In this document: positions 9,042 through 19,523 of the stretch, piece after piece | How the letters are laid out: the number at the start of each line of letters is the position of its first letter | Position numbering within the stretch: the first letter of the stretch is position 1 | Assembly: GCA_030789695.1 (NCBI GenBank) | Contig: JAULAV010009380.1 | Span: 1-64,000 of the forward strand | Direction of reading: 5' to 3' | Length of the DNA: 64,000 nucleotides | Source: Scilla litardierei | Lineage: Eukaryota > Streptophyta > Magnoliopsida > Asparagales > Asparagaceae | Notes under the pieces: generated by a model | What the model was told of the DNA's origin: nothing | The model's input: only the letters and a program-made list of their open reading frames with translations | Database searches by the model: none | Program-made: the position numbers and the translations under genes

Positions 9042-10973
9042 ATGTCTGCCAACGAAAACAAGACCGTTCGTCCACCTTCCGACTATAGCACCTTCAAGAA
9101 TCGTGAAGGAGCGTCTTCGGTGATGGAAGGACATTCCTCAATGAGGCCTCCATTCTTCAACGGTACCAACTACGGGTACTGGAAATGCCGGATGGAAACT
9201 TTCCTCCGGAGTGCTTCACTATGGAGGGCCATGATGAAGGAGTACGTCGAGCCCGCTGAAGAAGATTTCGAGAAATGGACTCCCGCGGAGATCGCCGCGG
9301 AGGTAAGCAATGCCAAGGCAATGAACGCCTTGCAATGCGCTTTGGAGCCCGAGGATTTCAATAAGATATGCACATGTAAGAGTGCATATCAAATATGGAA
9401 CTCCCTCCTCATTTTGCATGAAGGGACTAGTAGGGTAAGAGACTCCAAACTCGTAGTAGTCAATAAAGATTACAAGTTATTTCATATGCTACAGGGTGAG
9501 AAGATGAAGGAGTATTATGCTCGCTTCGTCGACATCACAAATGAGTTAGAGGCTCTTGGTAAGACCTACACCCAAAAGGAGAAAGTCTCGAAGATTATCG
9601 ATGGACTTCCTTCTAGTTGGGAGAAACGTACCTTCGCCATCGAGGAAGGTAATGATATGAAAACCTATACGGTTATTCAACTAATGGGTACCTTGATGTA
9701 TTATGAGGTACGCAAGGATAGCAAGTTGAAGTTGCCGGAAAAGATGAAGTCCTACCTACAACAAGACGAGCCAAAGAAGAAGGCTATTGCTTTCAAGGCC
9801 GCTCCATCAACTTCCACATCGACCGATGATGAAAACTCGGAAAACGAGTTGGGCTTGGAGTCCATGGCTCTTATGGCCAAGAAGTTCACCCGGTTCTTCT
9901 GGAAAGGTAACTTCAAAAACAAGTCAAAGTTCAATTCTTCTAACGCCTCCTCTCCTTTGTGTTTTCAATGCAACAAGTCCGGACAGATGAAAGCAGAGTG
10001 TCCTCAAAACAAGCACAAGGAGAAGTGGAAGGCACCGAAGTTCGACAAGTCCAAGAAGTACAAGAAAGGGTACAAGAAGGGGCTTGTCGGGACTTTCACC
10101 GACTCCGATGATTCTTCAAGCGGAGAGTCAGATGATGAGCAAGTGGAGCAAGCACACATGTGCTTCATGGCTAGAGAGGAGCAAGATAAAGATGCCTCCT
10201 CCGATGATAGCGACAACGAAGGCGATGAGGTAACCATGGATGACCTTAGAAATGTTAATGAGCAACTATGGTCTAAATACACTAAGCTAGTAAATAGATA
10301 TACTAAAGTAAAAGATGATTTAGCTAGCATCCAAACCTCGCCTAAACCTATCATCACCAACAATGACACCGTTGTTGAAGGGTTGAAGAATGAGATTGTT
10401 AATCTCAAGACTCAACTTGAACATGTTAGCATTGAGGATTCGGAAGAACATAAGATAGCGGATTTGACTTCTCAAAACTCGACTTTGAGTATTGAGAATG
10501 AAAATCTCAAATCTCGTGTTTATGTTCTCACATCGCAAGTATCCACTTTGGATGCTTCTTTGCGTTCTCTCACCGAGAAATATGAGAGCACATTAGGCCG
10601 AATTAATAAATTCAATAAGGGTAAGGACCATTTGGATAACATCCTAAATGACTTACTTCCGGCCAAACACCACATTGGCTTGGGGTATACGATGGGAAGT
10701 TCATCCAAATCGGCCACTACTTTTGTTAGGCCAACTTCCGGTGACTCAACGAGTGGTAGCAAACACTCTATTGGTAGTTCTCCTACCAATGGTGCTTCCA
10801 CCTCGTACACACCCTCTTTCGGAAAGAAACCCACTTTGGGTGGACCTCCAAAGAAGGGGCATGCTTATATGTACACCAATGTTATGCCACGTAGGAACAC
10901 ACGTCCTCTCCACCGGCTCACACATATGATGATTTATATGCTACACGTTCACAGGCACGTGCACACCATGTGA
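9042..10973 (+). CDS. gag: S1 gag polyprotein (capsid and nucleocapsid)
   Basis: A 643-residue ORF starting 12 bases after the primer site. It would form the cytoplasmic virus-like particle that packages element RNA. The N-terminal half has Copia gag features: FFNGTNYGYWKCRME near residue 40, then a UBN2-like helical region to about 240. The zinc knuckle (residues 307-320) reads CFQCNKSGQMKAEC, with Q where the C-C-H-C metal ligand should be H. Acidic stretches and a long predicted coiled coil (about 400-540) follow, as in SIRE-type gags. The last about 35 residues are His/Met/Arg-rich and probably lie beyond a frameshift, because protease sequence is in another frame. It is the only long intact ORF in the window. 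Confidence 0.9.
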   Translation: MSANENKTVRPPSDYSTFKNREGASSVMEGHSSMRPPFFNGTNYGYWKCRMETFLRSASLWRAMMKEYVEPAEEDFEKWTPAEIAAEVSNAKAMNALQCALEPEDFNKICTCKSAYQIWNSLLILHEGTSRVRDSKLVVVNKDYKLFHMLQGEKMKEYYARFVDITNELEALGKTYTQKEKVSKIIDGLPSSWEKRTFAIEEGNDMKTYTVIQLMGTLMYYEVRKDSKLKLPEKMKSYLQQDEPKKKAIAFKAAPSTSTSTDDENSENELGLESMALMAKKFTRFFWKGNFKNKSKFNSSNASSPLCFQCNKSGQMKAECPQNKHKEKWKAPKFDKSKKYKKGYKKGLVGTFTDSDDSSSGESDDEQVEQAHMCFMAREEQDKDASSDDSDNEGDEVTMDDLRNVNEQLWSKYTKLVNRYTKVKDDLASIQTSPKPIITNNDTVVEGLKNEIVNLKTQLEHVSIEDSEEHKIADLTSQNSTLSIENENLKSRVYVLTSQVSTLDASLRSLTEKYESTLGRINKFNKGKDHLDNILNDLLPAKHHIGLGYTMGSSSKSATTFVRPTSGDSTSGSKHSIGSSPTNGASTSYTPSFGKKPTLGGPPKKGHAYMYTNVMPRRNTRPLHRLTHMMIYMLHVHRHVHTM

Positions 10974-11391
10974 GACACCCTCATGCACGTGTTCCTCCAC
11001 ATGCATATGTACACCCACATCATCGTATGAATAATTCTCATAATGCACCGTTCCATCATGTTCCTTATGACTATCCACGACATGCATCACGTAGAAATCA
11101 ACAACGCATGCATGCACCCAATAGGATGAGGACTCCCAAAATATTCACAATTTGGAGCCCAAAGGACACAAGCATGGATGAAAAACAAGTTTACATGAAT
11201 GCTTATTTTTCGGATGTTGTGCATAGTGGTAATTATGTAGGGAAGTCTAAGTCCAATTGGACTTGGCTTCCAAAGGTCTAATCTTTTGGACCCAATGACC
11301 TTGGGTACCATGATATGAAATTTTCTATCTTTAGGTACTCAAGGAAAAGAAAAAGAAAAGGAGCAACAAATTTAAATTTAGCTCCAAGAGG
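10974..11391 (+). pseudogene. S1 gag-protease spacer
   Basis: A His/Pro-rich reading frame opens at 10970 and runs to a stop at 11279-11281, ending in sequence like the segment before protease in SIRE elements (TWLPKV). It is in a third frame relative to gag and protease. At least two frame changes therefore separate gag from pol. A Lys/Arg-rich stretch leads into protease. Confidence 0.55.
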
Positions 11392-11784
11392 AATTGGATA
11401 CTCGATAGCGGGTGTTCAAAACACATGACGGGTGACGCTCAATTGCTCTCCGGAGTGGTTCCCATTGCAAATGGAAACCGCGTCGTCTTTGGAGGCAACG
11501 AGAGCGGAACCATCATAGGTGTTGGTAAAGTGGGTAATCCTTCTAAACCCCTAATATGTGATGTTTACCTTGTTAAAGGATTAAACCACAATCTTATTTC
11601 AATAAGTCAACTTTGTGACAAAGGTTACAAAGTTAGCTTTGCGAAAGGAATGTGCCATATTTTAAGAAAAGATAATGATGAATTATTGTTTTCCGGCACA
11701 CGCCATAAGGATATATACATCCTAGATCTTCTGAGATCACATGAACAATGTCTCATTGCCAACACAAGTGAACAACACTTATGA
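11392..11784 (+). pseudogene. pol: S1 pol: aspartic protease
   Basis: The frame enters at WILDSGCSKHMTG, the Copia protease active site with its catalytic Asp in DSG, and continues through the flap-like GVGKVG and the LNHNLISISQLCD block. It would cleave the Gag-Pol polyprotein. The frame ends at TGA (11782-11784), where the following HRRFGH block suggests a lost Trp codon. It stays in frame with integrase downstream, so this is a nonsense mutation inside pol, not a natural terminus. Confidence 0.85.
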
Positions 11785-12945
11785 CATCGACGTTTTGGTC
11801 AAGTGAACTTTGGAACACTATTTAAGCTTTCCAAGTTAAATTCTATTAGAGGCTTCCCTAAGCTAGTCTTTTAAAAGAAAAGCTTTTGTGACTCGTGTCA
11901 ATGAGGCAAGCTTCCAAAATCGTCGTTTAAACCTAATAAAAGAATTTCTTCTAAGCGGCCACTAGAGCTATTACATCTAGATTTATTTGGGCCAACTAGA
12001 GTTGCTTCTTTAGGAAATGCATGTTATGGACTTGTCATCGTTGATGACTTTTCTAGGTTTACTTGGGTATTTTCATTGTGTAATAAAAATGAAGCTTTTG
12101 AAAACTTTACAATTTTTGTTAAGAAAGTACAAAATCTCTTAGGAACCACCATTGTCACTATTCGTAGTGATCATGGAGGTGAATTTGAGAATGAGTCTTT
12201 TGAGACATTTTGTGATGAAGTTGGTATTACACACACCTTTTCATTCCCTCGTGCACCTCCTCAAAATGGTGTTGTTGAGAGAAAGAATAGGACGCTAGTG
12301 GAGTGTGTTCGCACTATGCTTGATGATAGCCAACTTGGCCATCAATTTTGGGCAGAAGCGGTACACACCGCTTGCTATGTGTTTAATAGAATACTTTTGA
12401 GGCCCGGCACTAAACAAACTTGTTATGAATTGTTGTTTGGTAGGTTGCTTCAAGTTAAACATTTTCGTGTTTTTGGTTCAAAATGTTTTATTAAGAACAC
12501 GTATGGTAGTTTGGACAAATTCGATCCAAGATCCGATGAGGGGATTTTTGTTGGGTATTCCTCACGTAGCAAAGCCTACCAGATATACAACAAACGAACC
12601 TCAACGATCGAGGAATCGCTTCATGTTTCATTTAATGAAGGATTTGTTTCAACTAGAATTACTAATGATGATGACTCTATGGATGTCTTATGTGATTCTA
12701 TTGGTAATTCTAACTCTATTAATTCTATTGATTCTATTGAAACTAACCCAACTAATGAAGTTGTTGAGAATGTTCCTAGTGATCAAGGAATTCCCAAACG
12801 GCTTCATACCGTTCGTGACCATCCTCATGAGCAAGTCATTGGCAATATCCATGATAGTGTCAAAACGAGATCTCAAGTCAACCACTTCGCTCATTGTGCC
12901 TTTGCCTCCTCGATAGAGCCAAAGAATGTTAATGTGAAGATAGCG
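11785..12945 (+). pseudogene. pol: S1 pol: GAG-pre-integrase and integrase
   Basis: In the protease frame, HRRFGHVNF and DSC mark the zinc-binding pre-integrase region, followed by PLELLHLDLFGP. The core catalytic residues are visible: D in LDLFGP, D in RSDHGGEFENE and E in NGVVERKNRTL. The C-terminal FGSKCF and EGIFVGYS blocks follow. Stops occur at 11782 (TGA), 11872 (TAA) and 11902 (TGA); two fit TGG to TGA change. A 2-base gain or 1-base loss near 12934 moves pol into the next frame. The core from 12076 onward is open, but the chain cannot be made whole. Confidence 0.88.
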
Positions 12946-13994
12946 CTTGGATCCTTGCCATGGAAGAGGAACTTATTCAATTTGAGAGGAATGAGGTTTG
13001 GGAGCTTGTTCCATTGCCATCGAAGAACCACACCGTCATAGGGACAAAGTGGATCTTCAAGAACAAGACGGACGAAAATCAAGTCGTCGTCTGAAACAAA
13101 GCTCGGTTAGTAGCTCAAGGCTATCGGTAAGAGGAAGGTATCGATTTCGAAGAATCCTTTGCTCCGGTAGCTAGATTAGAATCAATTAGATTATTGTTAT
13201 CTTTTGCATGCCATAAGGATTTTAAATTATTTCAAATGGATGTAAAAAGTGTGTTTTTAAACGGAGATGTTGTTGAGGAAGTTTATGTTTCTCAACCTCC
13301 GGGTTTTATAAATGAAAATTTTCCAAATCATGTTTTCAAACTTAAAAAAGCACTTTACGGTTTGAGACAAGCTCCTCAAGCTTGGTATGACCGTCTAAAG
13401 AATTTTCTTTTGGATTTAGGTTTTAAAATGGGAGAAGTTGATTCCACATTATTTGTTAAGTATTCGAATACTGATTTAATTTTAGTTCAAATTTATGTTG
13501 ATGATATCATTTTCGGTGCTACTAACTTTGCTCTTTGCGAAGAGTTTTCTAATGTGATGAAGGATCAATTTGAGATGAGCCACATGGGTGAGCTCAAATA
13601 TTTCTTAGGTCTCCAAATTCGCCAAATGAACGATGCAATCTTCATCCACCAAACGAAGTACACGGTGGAGTTGCTAAAGCGATTTGGAATGGAGAATGCC
13701 TCCGGGAAAAAGACTCCAATGAGCATGACTACACATCTTGATAAAGATGCGGGCGGAAAAGATGTAGACATTCGTCTATATCGAGGTATGATAGGTAGTT
13801 TACTTTATCTTACCGCAAGTAGGCCCGATATAATGTTTGACGTATGTGTATGTGCTCGTTATCAGTCTCAACCTAAGGAGTCTCACTTAGTAGCGGTAAA
13901 GCGTATTTTCTGTTATCTAAGTTATACACTTGATTTTGGATTACTTCATCCAAAATCTAGCACATATGAGTTAATCTCATATAGTGACGCAGAT
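12946..13994 (+). pseudogene. pol: S1 pol: reverse transcriptase
   Basis: After the frameshift the Copia RT reads from MEEELIQFERNEVWELV through [46 protein letters not shown] and the catalytic YVDDIIFG (about 13493-13516), to [12 protein letters not shown]. It would copy element RNA into DNA in the particle. Stops at 13092 (TGA) and 13128 (TAA) fall before the catalytic core; both fit C-to-T change of CGA and CAA. The core from 13194 is open for 267 codons. Confidence 0.9.
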
Positions 13995-14444
13995 TAAGCG
14001 GGATGCAAATCCGACAGGAAAAGTACTAGTGGCACTTGCCATTTTATAGAAAATTCTCTTGTCTCTTGGTTTTCCAAGAAGCAGAATTCTGTTTCACTTT
14101 CAACCACCGAGGCGGAATATATTACCGCCGGTGCCGTGTGTGCTCAAGTTCTTTGGATGAGACACACACTTAAAGACTTTGGTATAAACTGTGATACTTG
14201 TCCTATCATGGTGGATAACCAAAGTGCAATATGTCTCTCCAAGAACCCGGCACACCATTCCAGTTCTAAACACATAGATGTCCGTCACCATTTTTTAGAT
14301 GATCATGTTGCTAAAAAGGACATCATATTAGTGTACGTTGAAACCCAGAAGCAAATCACCGATATTTTCACGAAACTCCTGAAGGAAGACTCCTTTGTGC
14401 GGTTACGTCGAGAATTGGGGATTATGGGTGAATCCGAGATATAG
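13995..14444 (+). pseudogene. pol: S1 pol: RNase H
   Basis: This continues in the RT frame: SYSDAD, then a TAA stop (13995-13997), AGCKSDRKSTSG, STTEAEYITA, VDNQSAICLSKNP and KHIDVRHHF, ending at a natural-looking TAG after GESEI. These are the RNase H acidic residues and the His-containing C-terminal block of Copia elements. The single stop at the DAD/AGC boundary is the only visible lesion. Confidence 0.88.
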
Positions 14445-14689
14445 GATTCATTTTTTGTTCAATAATCTTGCATGCTATTCAATTCTTTATATTTGCTTAT
14501 GCTAGATTAATTGAAATTTTTCTGGATTTTTGTTGAATTTTTGGAATTTTCGCTCGATTTGTGCGTAATCGTCAAATTTCAGATTTTCGATGTTTAATGG
14601 GGTAGTATAATGATTAATGAGAGTATTTTGATGTTTCGTCGAAGTGCGATTAGGAGAGAAATCAAAATCTCAAAATTTTCAATTTTTGA

Positions 14690-14890
14690 ACTCTCTTAGT
14701 CGGTCCAAGTTCATTGGCCGACCGACTAGATTCAGTTCTAGTCGGTCAGTGAATGAGCTTAGACCGACTAATTCTTGTCAGGAAATTTGGCTTCAGTTAC
14801 TGTTTACAACTAGTCGGTTCAAGCTCATTGACCGACCGACTAAATCGTGATCTAGTCGGTCAGTGCTTGAACTGTGACCGACTAGTTGTG
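14690..14890 (+). repeat. Hairpin units behind S1 pol
   Basis: Two more copies of the LTR hairpin motif in the internal region: GACCGACTAG/CTAGTCGGTC near 14723-14750, and a looser one near 14838-14865. They are flanked by the same half-sites (TTAGTCGGTCC, TGACCGACTAG). They lie 245 bases after pol and upstream of ORF3, not in an LTR. Confidence 0.75.
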
Positions 14891-15235
14891 ACGGGGACAG
14901 TTGCGTCTTTTCGACTTCCGACCGACTTAAATGAAATCTAATCGACTTGATCTCATTCAAGTCGTTTTCGATTTCCCCTCCAGCTCGATAAACCCCCGAC
15001 CCTTTCGACTTCCACCCTCTCCAACCGTCGATTCCGGCCATCTCTCCGGCCATCTTCTCCTACTCCGGCCGTCGACCTCCTCCTAGGGTAACCCCCCTCT
15101 CTCCCATCCCTCTCTAGGGTTAGATTCTAGCTCTTAGGGTTTCTATTTCGACTTAGGGTTTCGGCTATGGTTTAGATCTCTAGGGTTTGTGATCTTTGCT
15201 TCATTGTGTTGATTGCGTCGTGTCGTGCCGCGCTT

Positions 15236-16848
15236 ATGGCCCGTACACGCATTCCGATCCGTCCTACGAGCCCATCGCCTATGACTGTAGAACCATCCCC
15301 TACGGATCCCGATCAACCCTCGCAACCTAGACACCGATCGAAGACTACCCAACCCTCGTCGTCGTCGCCTCCTCTCAAGCGGAAGAGGACGATGACAGCG
15401 AAGCCTAGAGCCCAATCTCAGCCTAAGCCCAAGCCCAAGCAACTTGCGTCTCCCTCCTCTTTCCATACTCCTACGGATTCCGATACGGAGTATAGACCCG
15501 AGACTGAGACCCATTGGGATCCCTCACCTCCTCCTAGGTAGCCTGAGTCTAGCTCTCGACCCCGTACCCGTCAGCCTAAGGGAAAGGCTCCGATGCCGGT
15601 TGGCGGTGTCAATATCTCGTTGTGTTGCGACGACCTTTTGTGTCTCGCGGCTTATAACCGTATCGAACATTGCCCGCTGCTTCTGGAGCATTTCGTTCAG
15701 TTTAGTGACTTCCTTGGCCTCGCAGATCTTCTGTCATCTTCCAGTCTTCTCGATTACCTTCGATATGACCCGAAGGCGAACCCACACCCTTACCCTCGTC
15801 TCGTGAAGCTCTTCTATACCAATAGGATTCGTGGTCAGTACGACGAGTCCCACTCGATTGAGACGACTATTTTGGGGACTCCGATAGTCCTCACGACAGA
15901 AATCTTAGGAGAGCTTTTGGGTATCTCCTCGTCTGGCCTTCTACCGTCTGACATTTCTGTTGATGATATATCTTCACTTGATCAGGTCATACTTTCTCAG
16001 ATTTTCCATGAGATTCCTCCCGCCATGATTGGTGTTCCCTCCAAGTCCTTCAAGCCTAATTCCTCGGTCCTGAACTCGATTCTGAAGTCGTGCTTGCTTC
16101 CCAAGTACGGCTCCTCCTCTTTGCCATCCCAGCCATTCTTGAAGCTTATTTATGCCATATTTATGAGGAGCTCGATTAACTGGGCTCGGATTATACTCGA
16201 TAAGATGGATTCTTTCGAGTGTAACCGCAAGTCCACGAAGTCAGCTCATATCCCGTTCCCGTGCTTGTTGACTTTGGTTTTTCGCCATTTTCGTGTCACA
16301 CTTCCTCCTGACGATGAGCGTCCCCTTGGTCCTCCTCTAAACACGACGGCCGTCAAGAAGTCTCGTGCGGTGCTCCGTCATGTTCAGATGACGACACCTT
16401 CAGCGTCAGCCTCCGCCTCTGCCTCAGCTGCTCCCTCTACCACTCTTGACGAGCTCACGTGTTCAGTTCGACGTTTGGAGTCTCGGTATGCTCGTTCCGA
16501 GGAGATTCTAGCTCGTATAGCTCGTCACCTTGGTATTGAGATCCCTCCGTCAGTCTCTGACGAGGAGGAGTTGGATGAGGAGGAGATTGAGGAGATCATT
16601 CGTGCTTCTACTCGTGCCCCCGAGGGCACTTCTGGTGCTGCTGCAGTTTCATCTGGTGTTGACCCCGAGAGCACACCTGCTGCCACCGTTTCTGCGGTGG
16701 ATACCACTTCTGGTGCTCCCGAGGCCACTACCGTTGCTGCTCAGAGATCACCACATCCGTCGCTCCTGTGTACACTTCTGCAGACCCGGTGACCACCACT
16801 CCTACTGCAGAGCCTGCTGCTACTGCAGATCCTGCCACTTCCTCTTGA
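15236..16848 (+). pseudogene. S1 third ORF (plant transposon protein / env-like position)
   Basis: I choose ATG 15236 (MARTR). A Pro/Ser/Lys-rich N-terminus runs to an in-frame TAG (15539-15541), after which the same frame continues. The central part (about 15600-16330) includes LVKLFYTNRIRGQYDESHSI and ILGELLGI and resembles the plant transposon protein domain found in ORFs of SIRE and Athila-like elements. Then come a Ser/Ala run, a short coiled coil (LDELTCSVRRLESRYARSE), an acidic stretch and Thr/Ala/Pro-rich repeats. The open frame stops at 16790-16792. One base shift near 16742 restores similar repeats to TGA 16846-16848. SIRE ORF3 is often called envelope-like; I see no signal peptide or membrane segment, so that role is unsupported here. 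Confidence 0.7.
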
Positions 16849-17759
16849 GCTTCCTTGAGGACTCTCCGATGCTCCTTGGATGATATGTCTAGTGTGAGAG
16901 AGTTTGGGTAGGATAGAGTGGGGTTCTGGATGTTTTTGACATTTTGATGTATTTTGTTGTATCTTCATATATTTTGGTGTACTCTGATGATGATATATGT
17001 GTGATATGCTGTTGTATCTTTTGTGCTTCGATCATTGGATCGCATTTTGTATGTTGATGGATGTATCATTTTGATGTACTCATGCTTTATATATATATAC
17101 ATCGATGTTGAAATTTCATTATCTTGTGCACAGTTAATATTTTATATGTCTCTGATGTTTGATTTCGTCGCTCGATGATAATACTTGGTTAAATAGAATT
17201 CAATTTATGAAAACATAGAATTGTTTTCCATGCACTAAATTAACCAAGAATGTTGATATTGGAGAGTATATTCAATAACTCAATTCGTAAAATTAATTTG
17301 AGTTTTGATGATTTTATTTATCATTTTTCGCTTTTGGTCTCATTAACACGCTTTGATTTAATTCGTATTTTTCTTTGGTGTCATTTGGACCGTAGCCGTA
17401 TTCTACGACTCCCATGCTTTTATTTGAAGCCATTGTTGTTGTCGTTGATCTCCTCCCACTCTTTTGCTAATGCCAAAGGGGGAGAGATATAATAATGACA
17501 TATGCTAAATGATAATTTAAGCATTTTTCCAAGAATCTAATTTGATATGTTAGATTCAGGGGGAGTTAAGATATAAAAAAAATTGGAGTTCAAATCCGAT
17601 ATTTCAATAATCGATTCTCATTTTAATACTTTACTCGTCTGCTTGATGCGTATTATTATTATTCAATTTGGAATTAACGTGTCATCAATGCAGGGGGAGT
17701 AAGTAAATTACATTTGAATCATTATTTTTGATTATTATTTATGTTGGTTTGTCATCACC
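16849..17759 (+). other. S1 3' untranslated region with repeated polypurine tracts
   Basis: AT-rich with no credible ORF. Three tract-like runs precede the final one: AAAGGGGGAGAG (17475-17486), CAGGGGGAGTTA (17557-17568) and CAGGGGGAGT (17691-17700). Confidence 0.6.
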
Positions 17760-17773
17760 AAAAAGGAGGAGAA
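17760..17773 (+). other. S1 polypurine tract
   Basis: AAAAAGGAGGAGAA lies directly against the 3' LTR start TGTTGG, the position for priming plus-strand DNA synthesis. Confidence 0.85.
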
Positions 17774-19523
17774 TGTTGGATATTGGACTCCCCGGATTTG
17801 GTTTTGGATGATGAACAAACATAAATATATCGTGAACTAACAATTTGTGAGCGCAGTTATGGAGATCGTCGCCAAAGTTCATATGAATATCAATCGCGAC
17901 GTCTCAAGACTTCTCAATACACGTGATCGAATGCCTAAAGCTTCGTTGAAGCTTATGGACCATTTTAAAAGTCTTGAAGATTCGATTGAAGCTTTTGAAG
18001 ACGGTATCGTCAAGTTTTATTTATTGCCTTTTAGCTTCTTTCGTAGAATGTTAAGCCTTGAGTAGGTCTTACGTTTTAAATCTTCATAACGCTCCTATCT
18101 TAGACATAGGATCTTAGTAGAAGTCGATACTAACTTTCCCGAAGCATCGCGCTTCGATTCGCGACTTCTTGTGCATGTTAGTGGGTTCAAGAAGAAGAAC
18201 CAACCGACTAGATGGTGATCTAGTCGGTTGGCAATCCTTCTTGGACCGACTAGTTTGCGTCAGTCAATTCCATGCTCTTTACTGTTTATAATTAGTCGGT
18301 TTGTGTTCATTGATCGACCGACTAGTTGATGAACTAGTCGGTCAACTTTCCGTCTTGGACCGACTAGTTTAGCTTTCCTGTACATGCAAATTTTCACCTG
18401 ACTTACTGTTTATCGTTAGTCGGTCTATGCACATTTGGCGACCGACTAGTTGATGAACTAGTCGGTCAACATTTGTTCTTGGACCGACTAAATCAATTTG
18501 TACTCAGACTATTAGTTTTATCTCTTAGTCGGTCTGAGTTGAGTGACCGACCGACTAGTTGTGAAACTAGTCGGTCAGCAACTCTTCTTTGATCGACTAG
18601 TTCCCTTTAGTCTGAACTTGATCTATTCCATGTTCACCACTTAGTCGGTTCATGTTGATTGACCGACCGACTAGTTGATGAACTAGTCGGTCAGTGGTTG
18701 TTCTTTGACCGACTAGTTTGGTTCAGAATAGAGCCATTGGAGCTTTAATTGAAACGTTTTTCTCTCTCTCTTTCCTATAACCTATATATACTTGTTGAGC
18801 TGCATTCATTGCACTCAAGGCTGATTATTAGACAAGTTTAGAGATCAAAGAGAAATCATTCCCTCTCATTTAAAGCTCATTCATTTCCAATCTTGAATCT
18901 CTTCTCACTCTTATTTCAAAAGAGAGATTCATTGATTGTGAGCCTTCCAAGCCAAGTGCTTGATCCTAGGTCACCAACAACCACATAGCTCTCCATCGCT
19001 GATCTACATCTTGGAGCTAGGGTTTGGTGCCTTCTTCTTCCTCAAAATCATCTTTGCCCTAATTCGTAAGTATACTCAAGGCATAGGTATTTTGTCGGGA
19101 AGAAGTTCTATTTCATTTACTTTCATGTTGTAAGTGTTTTACTCTCGGTTGTGAGAGTTGTGTTTGTGATCCCGGGTTGTGGGAGTCACAAATTACTTTG
19201 TGTATGATTTGACTTGGTGAAGGTTCTTCACAAGTATTTCATAGTGGAAATCCTGAGTTAGGGTTTCTAACTCAAGTATCCGGAGGGGATCCGGGTGGTT
19301 GGGACGTAGGATCACCGGGAACAAGTCGGGGAGACTTGGGTGGATCCGAACCCAGTAATATCGTTTGTTTGCGATTGTTTATTTTTGTCGATTATTTACT
19401 ATTCCGCATTTCTGCATTAATTGGTAGTGTTTGCACGGTAATTAGGAATTAGCCTCTTAATTATTTTAAATTACTATTCACCCCCCCTCTAGTACTTGTG
19501 CAGTAGCTTAGCAGGGCATTACA
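17774..19523 (+). repeat. S1 3' LTR
   Basis: 1750 bp, TGTTGGATAT...GGCATTACA, collinear with the 5' LTR except for the organellar insertion. It holds the hairpin array at about 18205-18720, where arms that carry mismatches in the 5' copy (h3 and h5) are perfect. A TATA-like box lies near 18782. Confidence 0.95.

Larger units (their letters stand above)
6723..19523 (+). mobile_element. S1: SIRE/Maximus-like Ty1/Copia element nested in R1
   Basis: A 12.8-kb element with long LTRs (TGTTGGATAT...GCATTACA), an initiator-Met primer site, a large gag, pol in Copia order (protease, integrase, RT, RNase H), a third ORF downstream of pol, and a polypurine tract. The flanks read CGGGC (6718-6722) and CGTGC (19524-19528), a 5-bp duplication with one mismatch. 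Long LTRs, a coiled-coil gag and an extra 3' ORF are features of the SIRE/Maximus lineage. By eye the LTRs differ at about 40 sites in 1750 bp, making S1 younger than R1. Pol is disabled by stops and a frameshift. Confidence 0.9.
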
